Shown here: in pieces, positions 23,878-33,475 of the stretch
How positions within the stretch are numbered: the first letter of the stretch is position 1
Layout of the letters: each line of letters opens with the position of its first letter
Origin: Fragilariopsis cylindrus CCMP1102
Taxonomy: Eukaryota; Bacillariophyta; Bacillariophyceae; Bacillariales; Bacillariaceae
Direction of reading: 5' to 3'
Assembly: GCA_900095095.1 (NCBI GenBank)
Contig: FMBT01000455.1
Coordinates: forward strand, 31,451-95,450
Length of the DNA stretch: 64,000 nt
Notes under the pieces: model-generated
What the model was told of the DNA's origin: nothing
Databases searched by the model: none
What the model saw: only the letters and a program-made list of their open reading frames with translations
Made by a program: the position numbers and the translations under genes

Positions 23878-24557
23878 TTCAACTTTTTGTTGTGTGTGAT
23901 GTTGTGTGTGATATTGTGTGCGCACATTCAATTTGTCTAGTACTGTTATACCATTGTGTTTCATACCTGCCTACACCTAGATGTCTTGTTCACTTAGTTT
24001 TTTTTTGCCTTCTGTAACCACAGGAACAGAAAAGTTGCAGGTGGCACAAACAATGTTATAGTACACTATGTGTATATTAGTGCACCCGGCCCATTTGGTG
24101 TTGTCCTCTGCACCTGTTTCAAATGAGATATTTTGTGGTTCATTATTTCTGATCGAAAATCATGTTTTTTGTGTGCCTCCCATAAAAGTGAAATGAATTT
24201 TGTTCCTCAACCACAGGAACAGAAACGTTTTAAGAGGCACAAACAATGTTCTAGTACACTATGTGGATGTTAGTGCACCCGACCTATTTGGTGTTGTCTT
24301 CTGCAACCCTTTTATGTGTATACTAAAGATGGTATTTGTTATGATAAAATATGATTGATGACAATAATATATACTGGTAAAAAGTCTGAGGAGGATTACT
24401 GATGTACAGTATCAGGAGTATGGTGAAATTTGATGCATAGAAAGGAAGTAAATTTGTTATAATACTGTATGTTACTATGATTTCATTATTTATTAACTAT
24501 GTTTATAATGAATTGTCACTCAGTACTATACATCGTTGTCTGTTTAACGTGCTTTTT

Positions 24558-24788
24558 TTAAAAACCGAAGATGGCAGCGGCAGTGGCAACGGCAGTAATC
24601 GACGCAATAGCGACTGATAAAGATGCAGAAGCACCGAATTCAATAGTAGGAAGTACACCGACATCAGGAGCATCTAATGCAATAGTAGTTTCATTAGATC
24701 CCTCAGTCCAATCTTTTGCAGAAACAGAGGAAAAGTCGGCCACGGCGGCGAAAAATAATGCGAAGGTAGTAATACGTTGGATAAACAT
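24558..24788 (-). CDS. small secreted, possibly GPI-anchored protein
   Basis: 76 residues from the ATG at 24788; a longer frame upstream is AT-rich and unlikely to be coding. Residues 1-20 form a signal peptide (MFIQRITTFALFFAAVADFS). The mature part is short and acidic with one N-glycosylation sequon (NET). The last 25 residues are small and hydrophobic (Ala/Ser/Val/Ile), as in a GPI-attachment signal or a C-terminal anchor, and they end directly at the stop. No homologue is recognised. Cell-surface location is inferred from the two hydrophobic ends. Confidence 0.6.
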   Translation of the reverse strand: MFIQRITTFALFFAAVADFSSVSAKDWTEGSNETTIALDAPDVGVLPTIEFGASASLSVAIASITAVATAAAIFGF

Positions 24789-24964
24789 CGTGTTGAAAAT
24801 TTGTTTAGTGTAAGTTTTGTTGTTAATGTTGTATTTTATCTTTGGTTCGGAAGATAAAACTAGTTTTATGTGATTGTGATAAAACTTGTAGAAAAAGTAG
24901 ATCTCGACAATATTGATTACAATATATTTGTTGAAAAGATTCATCATCAAACACGTTGTAACAC

Positions 24965-25154
24965 GGAAAAGAAGAAGTACGTTCACGTTCATTTGCATCC
25001 GCCTTCATAACACGGCTCTCTCCCTAATCAGATCAAAGTATCATTCATTATTGTATGCATTTTTGTTTGGAAAAGAAGAAGTACGTTCACGTTCATTTGC
25101 ATCCGCCTTCATAACACGGCTCTCTCCCTAATCAGATCAAAGTATTATTCATTA
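24965..25154 (+). repeat. 86-bp direct repeat, 104-bp period
   Basis: 24965-25050 and 25069-25154 match with one visible mismatch, separated by 18 bp. They lie upstream of the small secreted protein gene (-), so one copy may be within its regulatory region. Confidence 0.85.
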
Positions 25155-25315
25155 TATACTTTGATCGCCATTTTTAAAACGGTAATGGAATTGGGCTAAC
25201 TTTATGTATAAATAAATAAATGGCATCAAATATTATTATGTATTCAAAAGAGAGAGCTACTAAACGCGCTACCAAACGATCTTTGTTTATGGTGTACTCA
25301 GTAATCGAAGAATGA

Positions 25316-25564
25316 ATGAAATCAATTAGTCAGTCATGTCATAATGTACACAGTTTATTACTATTCATCATTTTGATTACAACATGTCAAGAGTACTTCC
25401 TCCATGCACCGGAAGGTGTCGACGGGGATACTAAGTGCGATAGCAATTTACGCGACAAATGCACGCAGAATCATGAGTGCTTTGAGAGGAAAATAATAAG
25501 GCGATCCTTGAAAAATACTTTTAAACAAGATTTTCGAGCTAGATTAGTTTCTTTTAAAAACTAA
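25316..25564 (+). CDS. possible small secreted Cys-containing protein
   Basis: 82 residues from an ATG. Residues 11-24 are hydrophobic (SLLLFIILITTCQ), compatible with a signal peptide. A short Cys-bearing region follows (TKCDSNLRDKCTQNHECFER), then a basic tail. Four Cys lie in the mature part. No family is recognised. The length and AT-rich setting leave a chance frame possible. Confidence 0.35.
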   Translation: MKSISQSCHNVHSLLLFIILITTCQEYFLHAPEGVDGDTKCDSNLRDKCTQNHECFERKIIRRSLKNTFKQDFRARLVSFKN

Positions 25565-25926
25565 CGGTAGCCCTAACCGCCATTATATTGTAGCCCCTAC
25601 TACGGTACAATTGTAGCTATTATTAAATTTTGTTGAGATTCAAGGAGTTTAAAAATAAAAATAAAACGATATTTATTTATTCTTCCCCTTATTTATTATA
25701 TGTACTATAATGTAGTGTATTATCAATACCTATTTGAGCTCTATCAATTCAATCTCACTACAACACATTTTTTGTTTCTTTCTGGTCGAGTGAATGAATC
25801 CTTCTAATATGCTTAAAATTACGATTCGATACAGATTTTACGGGTCCTGCCGTTGCCGTCGCCGCACATACGTACTTACTTTACGTCCGTCCACTCTCAA
25901 CCTTATTTATTTATTCATGTATCCAT
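25565..25926. other. intergenic spacer
   Basis: AT-rich spacer between a possible small secreted gene (+) and the tail-anchored protein gene (-). No gene or repeat is seen. Confidence 0.4.
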
Positions 25927-26904
25927 TTAACTCTGTTTATTTCGATATATAATATATCCACCATAGGCAAATAATATACACATCGTAATAAATATAATAA
26001 TACCAATAGTATAATATATTTTCATTTCCATAATTCTTTTTTTGGTATGACGTGACATCATTTTTGATTCAACTACTACTACTGCACTATTATTCTCTTC
26101 GTCTATATTATCATTATAATCATCACTTTTAGATTGTTGTTTTGATATTGGTGATGATGCAATTTTTAATAATCCACGTTGTTTTTGTTCCTGGTAGTCA
26201 CGTGACTCACGCGAACGTTGTTCTTCCTCTTCCTGTTCTTTATGATCATGTTTGTAGTTAAGTACAACATCTTCAAGTTCTTTTAATTCTTTGTCACGTT
26301 CAATTTGTCCTTGTATTATCTTCTTTTTAATATTTCTGTTACTACTACTACTACTACTGCTAATTTTTCGTTGCTGCTGCTGTTGCAATTGCAATTGATG
26401 TTGCTGTCGAATTTCCTCTTCCTCTTCGATTATGATAGCTTGAGCTTCATATTCATCATATTCATTAGCAGTCTTATTAAGATCATCCAGAACATTTTTT
26501 GGATCTAAGAATAAACTACTCATCCCTAATGCACTAATTGTACTGGAACGAAAATTCCCGGCAGTTGTGATCATGGCATAATTCCCTCCTTCTTCTACTA
26601 CATCTTTTAGACCACCACATTTTAAACCACCATTATCATTATAATCATCATCTTTATCTTTATTACGTGTATTCCTCATTCTATTTTGTTTTGCTTTACT
26701 TGGATATTTACTTTTTCCTGCTGTACCTTTTCCTATCCCAAATCTTGAATTATACCATTCATGTTCTCCTTGTTGTTCTAACGGTGGTGGTGGAGATTCT
26801 TCGTCGTGACTACTATCGTACATGATGAGTCGATGATGATTGATGGTGTGTTGGGTGTTCGTTGTTTGTGTTTGTGTTTTGTGTGTCGTGTTTGTGTTTG
26901 ACAA
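25927..26904 (-). CDS. tail-anchored-type membrane protein of unknown function
   Basis: 325 residues from the ATG at 26904; a Met at residue 28 is an alternative start. Most of the protein is charged and predicted to be soluble or coiled, with Gln, Glu and Ser runs (about 155-190) and a Lys/Glu-rich helix. One hydrophobic segment near the C-terminus (YYTIGIIIFITMCILFAYGG, about residues 298-318) is followed by only a few residues (YIIYRNKQS). No signal peptide is seen, so a C-tail-anchored topology on the ER, mitochondrion or another membrane is the simplest reading; SNARE-like proteins share this layout, but no SNARE motif is recognised. Confidence 0.6.
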   Translation of the reverse strand: MSNTNTTHKTQTQTTNTQHTINHHRLIMYDSSHDEESPPPPLEQQGEHEWYNSRFGIGKGTAGKSKYPSKAKQNRMRNTRNKDKDDDYNDNGGLKCGGLKDVVEEGGNYAMITTAGNFRSSTISALGMSSLFLDPKNVLDDLNKTANEYDEYEAQAIIIEEEEEIRQQHQLQLQQQQQRKISSSSSSSNRNIKKKIIQGQIERDKELKELEDVVLNYKHDHKEQEEEEQRSRESRDYQEQKQRGLLKIASSPISKQQSKSDDYNDNIDEENNSAVVVVESKMMSRHTKKRIMEMKIYYTIGIIIFITMCILFAYGGYIIYRNKQS

Positions 26905-27846
26905 AATGAGACGCTTATTTATCCTCGAGCCGGTTTATGTCGTGTAGTATTTATCGTATGATCAATTAATTATTTTGATTTGAACGAGACATCATACAGT
27001 AACGGCAAGTAAACAATATCCTTTTTGGCGTCTTCGTGCACCTCCGAAAGTCGGTAGCATACCGGTATGATTGTTTTCATTTAATAATTTACGTACGTAG
27101 TAGCGCGCGCTTTTTAATACGAATGAATCAATCAAAATAAGCCCCGCTTTAATTCTCATTGATTTTTGAGCGCGTACCGCCCAGTGTAATAATTATCGGG
27201 AGGATCGATTGTTGTTTCCCCAAAGAATATCAGGTTTCTTTCCCCTGTACGAGTGTACAGTATGTGTAGTACAGTAGCTGCACTCTGTACCTCTTGTACC
27301 GTATTATCAGGACCGCAACCAAATCTAATCAATCAACAACTCAATCAATGCCACAAGAGTGAAGTATCTAAGACGATATACTGCTAACTGAACAAATAAA
27401 GCATCGAAGCAATCAATCAATCAATCAATCAATATAGGTTAACAAATAATAGTTGATATATATATTGAAAAAGTCATTTTTCTTAGGGATTATTACTATT
27501 ATTTTTCATTTCATTTTACTTTACTTCCTATATAATTATTTTTTCTTCTCCTTCTTCTTCTGGGGGGGGGGGGGGGGGGTAACAATGATATAGAGGAGAT
27601 AACTAATCAATCAATCAATCAATTCAACACATACATGCATACATTATTTCGTTTCGTCATTAAATTGTTGTAATAGAACACTTCACAAGATGTTAGATAA
27701 CACACACAACACAACATAATATAAATATTTCCTCGGGGGAGTTTTTCGGCAACTAACCGCAAAAACGAAAGATCTTGTTCATCTTTCTTTTTCACAAACC
27801 ATTTTTTTCTTTTTTGTTTTTGTCTCGTCTCAGTCTTGAATTTATA
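26905..27846. other. intergenic spacer with G18 tract and AATC repeats
   Basis: Holds the upstream region of the 25927-26904 gene. It contains (CAAT)n runs at about 27411-27431 and 27606-27623, TGTACAGTA-type palindromes at about 27250-27300, and an 18-base G run at 27562-27579 flanked by CTTCTTCTTCT. No gene is seen. Confidence 0.5.
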
Positions 27847-28398
27847 TTAAAGTTCTTCCCCTTCTTGATCTTGTCTTTCTTTCCGTTTCCGTTGTCGTTC
27901 TACACGTTTTGCTTCACGTTCTTCTTTCCGTGCACTACGTTTTGCTTCCTTATCACTTCTACTTAGATTTTGTCTTTCATTCCGACGTTGTTTCCGTTCT
28001 TCTTTCCATTTTTGTTTACTACCACCACCATTATTACCTGGTATGAAATCATCATCATCATCATTATATTTCATTCTACCACCACCATAACCTCTTTCAC
28101 CGTCACCTCCACCACGTTCTTTATTTTTATTTCGTTTTGCCATTCGTTCTTCTTTAAATCTTTGTTTTTCAGATGCACTTTTACGTTTCTTCTTCTTTTT
28201 ATAACTATCATCACCAATGTTACCACCAATGTCACCGTTACTAGATGATGCTGTACCCTTATTGTTAAATTTTAGACCAGATTCACGAAGACGACTTGGT
28301 ACATCATCAGCAGCAACAAAGCTCATCATTGCGAATGATAAACAAATAATAAGTAACAATAAAGTTGTTGTTTTCGTCATCATCATCATCATCGTCAT
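27847..28398 (-). CDS. secreted, highly basic Lys/Arg-rich protein
   Basis: 183 residues; ATG at 28398 or, more typically for a signal peptide, the Met at residue 7. Residues 8-30 form a signal peptide (TKTTTLLLLIICLSFAMMSFVAA). The mature chain is almost wholly Lys/Arg/Glu with Gly-rich spacers: KKKKKRK near 68, a GGGDGERGYGGG patch, an Asp run, then a long Arg/Lys/Glu helix. No Cys, no ER-retention motif (it ends GEEL) and no known domain. Secreted polybasic proteins in diatoms can be silica-associated, but without a repeat or phosphorylation signature this is only a suggestion; a lumenal coiled coil is the alternative. Confidence 0.6.
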   Translation of the reverse strand: MTMMMMMTKTTTLLLLIICLSFAMMSFVAADDVPSRLRESGLKFNNKGTASSSNGDIGGNIGDDSYKKKKKRKSASEKQRFKEERMAKRNKNKERGGGDGERGYGGGRMKYNDDDDDFIPGNNGGGSKQKWKEERKQRRNERQNLSRSDKEAKRSARKEEREAKRVERQRKRKERQDQEGEEL

Positions 28399-29193
28399 TT
28401 TTCTATTCTTTTTTTTTTCTTCTTCTTTTTCTTATCACGTTAATAAACAGTGGTCTACTGTAGTAGCTGCCTAACACACAATTTTATGAAGGTTTACTAC
28501 TGTGTCTATATTTACTGGTGCTTACAGTACTGTACTTGTACTTTTGGTAGTACAGTATCCACGAAATAAGATGGATGCATGTGAGGAATGTCCTGAGCGA
28601 TCCTGATGACACGTTAGTACAGTACTAAAAAAAGACACACTAAGCAAGCAAGCAACAAAGATCGAGCGATGTTAATCTTTTCGTTTCTTGTCGTGCTGGG
28701 CCTTCTCCTTGCTTCCTTTCAAAGTACTTCACAAAAGTGACGCTACTACTGTACTAACTTAGTAATTTACAGTACAGTATCCTGCCCCCAAAAAAATTCT
28801 GACACGCCACGGGACTGGTATTTAATCACGGACGGAAGAACTAAAGTAATACCTTACGCTTTGAACCTATGCTTTGTATCTTCACCTCTTAGAGAGATCC
28901 AAGAATTGCCGGCATGGCATGGATGACTTCTTCTTGACTCGACTCGACTCACTCGACTTCACTGCTGAAAATGATTTCAAATGAAGCAAGCAAAAATGAT
29001 ATCTTTTTTTTTTCTAAAGGTTTGCATTGGCATGCGCGAACGTCAGAAAGAACTTCTTGACATCAAAACAAATCACATCATCATACGATCAATCAATAAC
29101 ATACAATATTGGCATCAATCAATTTCAATTCAATTCAATTCAGTTCAATTCAATTCAATCAGTCAAAAAAGCAAGCATAATTAAATTAATACT
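28399..29193. promoter_or_regulatory. divergent intergenic region
   Basis: Lies between the basic secreted protein gene (-) and the transporter gene (+). It has several ACTGTAC / TACAGTAC palindromes (about 28526, 28613, 28750, 28770) and a TTCAATTCAA run just before the transporter ATG (about 29126-29160). No gene is seen. Confidence 0.4.
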
Positions 29194-30495
29194 ATGACAG
29201 GATCAACATCAATTATGTCCTCCATTTTGACCCAATCGAATAATCCTGCTGTACATGCTGCAGGTCGTGCGACACTGGAAATTTTCATATCTAGTATAAT
29301 TGGTATCGGGTGTATTGATTATAAATTAATTAATCAAACTACCATAAGTGCCTTAAGTTCCACTACCTATAAAATATTACTACCCATGTTTTTAGGGACG
29401 AACATCATCAAAACGATTACGAAAACAAATGGTTTGACCAAAAGTTCAATGACCTTACCACTGTTAGCATCCCTCCAATCATTTATACTGTATATGATTA
29501 CCACCAAAATTATTTTTCCATTACTACTACTCCTTGACGACGGCAGTAATATTGTTGATAGTAATACTATCCGTAATTCAGATGATGGACGTGGTATATC
29601 AATTTGTTCCTCATTTGGGAATGGGGGTGTGGTACCATTAATATTTTGTGAATCATTATTTGGTAGATCGTCGTCAAGTGGTGACAATGACTTACTTGCA
29701 ATAAGTACAGGTTGTGTTGCACTGTTCTTAGTAGGATGGTCACCATTCTTTTGGGGTTTTGGTCGTTCAATTTTATTAGGTGACGATGCCAATGCCAGCA
29801 GTAGTAAAGACAAAAAAACAATAATTGCAAATAAATTAAAATCAATGTTACCACCACCGGTAATTGGTGTCTTTATTGGTATGATTATTGCAACAATACC
29901 AATTATACGTAAATTGTTCATTACTAATGACGTTGGCGCTTCAGTAAGTAGTCCATTATTTGGTGTTGTATTTGATACAATGCAAAATTTTGGTAAAGCA
30001 GCAAGTCCATTATCATTATTAGTATTAGTATCATCCTTAGCATTAGGTGCAGGATTTGGTAGTGGTAGTACAAGTGCTACTACTGGTAGTACAAGAACTG
30101 GTACTAAAAGTAAAAATGAATCAACAGACACAACCTCATCGACTATAGTGTATGAAATACCATTTTGGAAACGATGGGGGATTGTCTCATTTATGAGATT
30201 TATTATATCACCAATAATAATGTATAGTTTATTAAAAGTTGTATCATCGCCACAAATTGGTTTAATTGATTCTTATAAAACTACTGATAGTACGTATACA
30301 TCGATGATATGGTTTATCTGTATATTAGAAAGTATTATGCCACCCGCACAAAATCAAGTGACATTATTACATGTTGCAAATAAAACAGACAAAGCGAATG
30401 AAATGGCCACATTTTTATTCTTCATTTATACGACATCCATGATACCACTTGTCATTATATTATCAATGGCATTACAACAATTTCAATTAATATAA
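29194..30495 (+). CDS. auxin efflux carrier (AEC/PIN-like) family membrane transporter
   Basis: 433 residues, intronless. About ten hydrophobic segments are split by a hydrophilic centre. The first half holds NNPAVHAAGRATLE, LLPMFLGTNII and SFGNGGVVPLIFCESLF, which corresponds to the GN.G.LPL helix break of PIN-like (PILS) and AEC proteins. The second half holds FMRFIISPIIMYSLLK and MPPAQNQVTLLHVAN before the last two helices, a hallmark of the family (PF03547 as I know it). Function in eukaryotic algae is unproven; related plant PILS proteins act at the ER on auxin, so export or compartmentation of a small organic acid is the likely role. Low-complexity Gly/Ser/Thr loops separate conserved helices. 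Confidence 0.8.
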   Translation: MTGSTSIMSSILTQSNNPAVHAAGRATLEIFISSIIGIGCIDYKLINQTTISALSSTTYKILLPMFLGTNIIKTITKTNGLTKSSMTLPLLASLQSFILYMITTKIIFPLLLLLDDGSNIVDSNTIRNSDDGRGISICSSFGNGGVVPLIFCESLFGRSSSSGDNDLLAISTGCVALFLVGWSPFFWGFGRSILLGDDANASSSKDKKTIIANKLKSMLPPPVIGVFIGMIIATIPIIRKLFITNDVGASVSSPLFGVVFDTMQNFGKAASPLSLLVLVSSLALGAGFGSGSTSATTGSTRTGTKSKNESTDTTSSTIVYEIPFWKRWGIVSFMRFIISPIIMYSLLKVVSSPQIGLIDSYKTTDSTYTSMIWFICILESIMPPAQNQVTLLHVANKTDKANEMATFLFFIYTTSMIPLVIILSMALQQFQLI

Positions 30496-30871
30496 ATACA
30501 GAACACGCATGCATGCAGGCAGATAGATACTGTAGTAGAACAGAACAGAACAGAAAATCAATCACAAGCAAGCGAAACAAAACAAAACAAACCGAATATG
30601 AAATTGATCTTTTTCTCGTAGTACTAGTAATAGTAGTAGGACATATCACGTAATAATAATAATAAAAATTGTCTTCAATTTTTAATAGTTCTTCGTACGT
30701 TTCTTTTTTATATATTTAAAACCCTAATTTCGCATTTTGGGCGTATAAGGATGTACGGTAGGAAAAACCGACGATTGTTCCGAATAAGTTATATATATAT
30801 CGTTACAATTAATTGTTTACACTTAATTCGTCAGTCATGATGCTTGCTATCGTTACAGAATACATTTACAA

Positions 30872-32256
30872 TTACAATTCCCCCTGTGATGATGATGATG
30901 ATAATATACGTAATGAATCTAATTTTTTTCTTTGTAAATTATGTTTTGCTTTTGCTTCTTGATTCTTCTGGGATATAATTTTAGTAATATCATTTTGTGT
31001 ATTCACACGAACAACACTAAATAGTATAGTATAGTACAGATATAATATAATACAGTAATTCAGTATATAAGTTAGAAAAAACAAAACAAGAACAGTCAGA
31101 AAATTCATACAGTAGAAAGTAGAACAAACAAAGCAAAAGCAAAGCAACAAACACTGGCTACTTACTGGCATCGATTACATGATTTTTTACAATTCGTATG
31201 CATCCATGTACGATTATTTTTACATTCTCCCTAGTGTATATTTGTGTTTTGTGTATGTTTTATTTAAGAACAGGAAAAAATAGTAGAGCAAGAAAGTAAA
31301 GAAAGAAAAGAACATAAGGATTGATTGTGTTTATACAAAAATTAAAGTTTGTATAATTTATTTGTGAAAAAAGTTATTTGTACAAATACGATTCTCTCTC
31401 TCTCTCTCTCTTTATGTTTTCCAACGTGTATGTATTGTATTTACGTTACGTTACTACGTACCGTAATAGACCAATATGGACAATTTTTTTCATCTTGATC
31501 TATACATTCAAGTCCAGTATCTGCATCAATAATAATTTTCTTCTTCTTTTCTACTGTCGATGAAGTAGATTTCGTTTTCGTCGTCGTCGCCGTAGCAGTA
31601 TCAGTGGTTGTGCTGCCGCTGGAGACGACAGTTGTTTGTTGTTGTCGTTTTCCTTCTTCTTCGGTATTGTCATTGTGGTCGTCATTGTCATCGATGGAAC
31701 CAACTGTTGTAGTAGCAGTAGTAGTAGTAGTAGCAGTATCGTCGTCATTCAATTCTTCCTGCTGTAGTAGTTCCCTGGTAATAGTCGTTTTCGCTGTTGT
31801 TGTTGTCGTCGTCGTCGCTGTCATATCTTCATTATTTTCGGCAGCACTTAATATAGTCAATGATTCTTTTAATTTTTTTCGTTCGGAACGTTTATATTCT
31901 AATTCTTTTTTTTTGTTCGCAATATAAGAATTCATTTCATTATGATTTTGGACACGGACAATATTACATCGATTGCAAGATAATTTACAATTGATATTCA
32001 TATAGGCTTTATTGGTAATACATTGATTGGTAGCGGCCCAATAGGGACAATTCTTTGTATCACTATCAATACATTTACCACCATTTTCGACATCCAAAAT
32101 AATCTTATTATCTGTATCTTCTATTGCTGCTGCTGCTGCTGCTGCGTCTGCTGCTGCTGCGTTTACGATTACTCCTGATAATGTAAATGCGAACATCAAT
32201 ATTGATAGTTTAACTATAACCATAGTCCTACCCTGCAAACAACCTGATGATGGCAT
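30872..32256 (-). CDS. secreted protein with two ShKT domains, three exons
   Basis: Exons 31462..32256, 31166..31230 and 30872..31016 (334 residues). Introns are GTACGT...TAG (231 bp) and GTAAGT...TAG (149 bp). A signal peptide starts at Met12 (or Met1) and ends near NAAAAD. The first ShKT domain has Cys at 62, 70, 79, 90, 94 and 97; the second, split across exons 1 and 2, has Cys at 251, 259, 268, 279, 283 and 286, with identical spacing (8-9-11-4-3). Each domain is followed by a similar charged helix (IVRVQNHN versus VVRVNTQN), so a whole module was duplicated. Between them are Thr/Asp/Ala runs. The domain is named after a sea anemone peptide, but ShKT is a general extracellular disulfide module; nothing here points to a toxin. 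The role is probably extracellular binding. Confidence 0.85.
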
Positions 32257-33475
32257 TATTACTTTATACCCAATAAACGCTGCTACTGTTATTGTCGTTG
32301 ATGTTATTGTTGTGGGTTGCTGTACAGTGTAGTAGTTCTTTATTATATATTTTTATTGTTGTTTTGTCGTGCTGGTCATTCTACTCGTAGACGAGGTTGT
32401 GAGAATGACACCACACAGGCTTGAATAAAATTGTGACTGTTGCTTCCCAGTCGTGAACTAAAAAGGGTACTGGTGTAGTTGTTTGTTTGGTACAGTACTA
32501 ATATGGCTGTTTCATCAACGCTTATTCACAATTACAGTTTGAAAGCAACACACATTAACTTTTCTATTTGGGTTTCCTGAAAAACTAGTGTTTTTAGTTT
32601 TTTAATCCCTAAAAGTGTAGATAATAATTAAGTCGTATTCGAGTCCCATGAGTCGAATGTTCACCGTTCAACTCATGAATCAAATATTTTTGAGTCGAAT
32701 CGCCCGGCGCTTGGGGGTTATGAATTTTCATTGATTGATGAGGGGCATCAAGGTTCCTGTTCTCCGTAATAATTGAAATAGACACATTTGAAACAACAAA
32801 ACAAAGACAATTTCGAAAAAACAACAACAGAGAAACAGAAAAAAAACTAAATATGACGGATGATGAGGAGTGAGTCGTTTGTTATTGAGTCAAGCCAAAA
32901 TATGGAATTGGAAATGGAAATGGGTATGGATGCGGAAACATGGATGTGGAAACATGATAGAAAATGTAAAAGAAGGGGTTGCTGCATTGGCCTGTTTTTT
33001 ATTTTATTTATTGTCTGGGAATTATATTTCAGTTTGTTACAGTATTCGCACCAGGAGAGGACGACACTAGACTAGTGGATGACAATTTGTTTTGGTGCTT
33101 GTTCTGGGGGGGGGCGATGTTAGTCATTGTATCTTTAATCCCGGTCGTATTGTGTATTTTTAGTTGCCATCAACTCAAGCTGGAAGGAACTGAAATCAGG
33201 TTTGAGATATTGTCAATCGCATTTGTTGATGCTTGGGTACATAAACTAGTGTGAAGCGTTGATGTTTGCTATTTATATTCATATTATGTTATATATATAA
33301 TTTAAGAAAAAAAACAAGATTGCATTGTAGAAAAACAAAACAATTACTTTATACTTAAAAATATATACTACTGTAGTACCACTGTTCCAAGACTCTTTCT
33401 AATAATAATAGTAATAATAATAGTAATAGTGAATTTGGTTGGGTTTATATTGTTTATTTTTCCGCACTAGTACTA
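32257..33475. other. intergenic region with a possible broken small membrane protein
   Basis: On the plus strand, 32954-33070 (starting MIENVKEGVAALACFLFYLL) and 32970-33254 (FQFVTVF..., FWGGAMLVIVSLIPVVLCIF) are hydrophobic frames that overlap and could form one small membrane protein if a short intron or a one-base break is allowed. Neither has a recognisable family and the second lacks an ATG. The rest is AT-rich and holds the upstream region of the ShKT gene. Confidence 0.25.

Larger units (their letters stand above)
21381..24307. mobile_element. foldback-like element: inverted arrays of a 193-bp unit around a 2-kb core
   Basis: The left side is a direct array of a 193-bp unit: the anchor ATCTCATTTGAAAG recurs at 21381, 21574, 21767 and 21960, and the copies are nearly identical. 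The right side carries the same unit in reverse complement and more diverged: GGTGTTGTC at 24097 and 24290, again exactly 193 bp apart. Long inverted ends built of tandem units are typical of foldback transposons. The core (22011-24020) has no intact transposase. The 60-residue frames repeated in the left array are by-products of the tandem copies. Confidence 0.6.

Noticed and set aside
29367-30131. 254-codon minus-strand frame
   Set aside because: It is antisense to the well-supported AEC-family transporter and has no domain of its own.
30872-31171. Separate 99-codon hydrophobic gene on the minus strand
   Set aside because: Only its last 48 codons look like protein, and they continue the ShKT gene after a splice acceptor; the hydrophobic start is intron sequence.
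32860-33075. 71-codon plus-strand frame starting MMRSESFVIESSQNMELEMEM
   Set aside because: The Met/Glu-rich start comes from GGAAAT repeats, and competing frames are equally hydrophobic; no choice can be supported.
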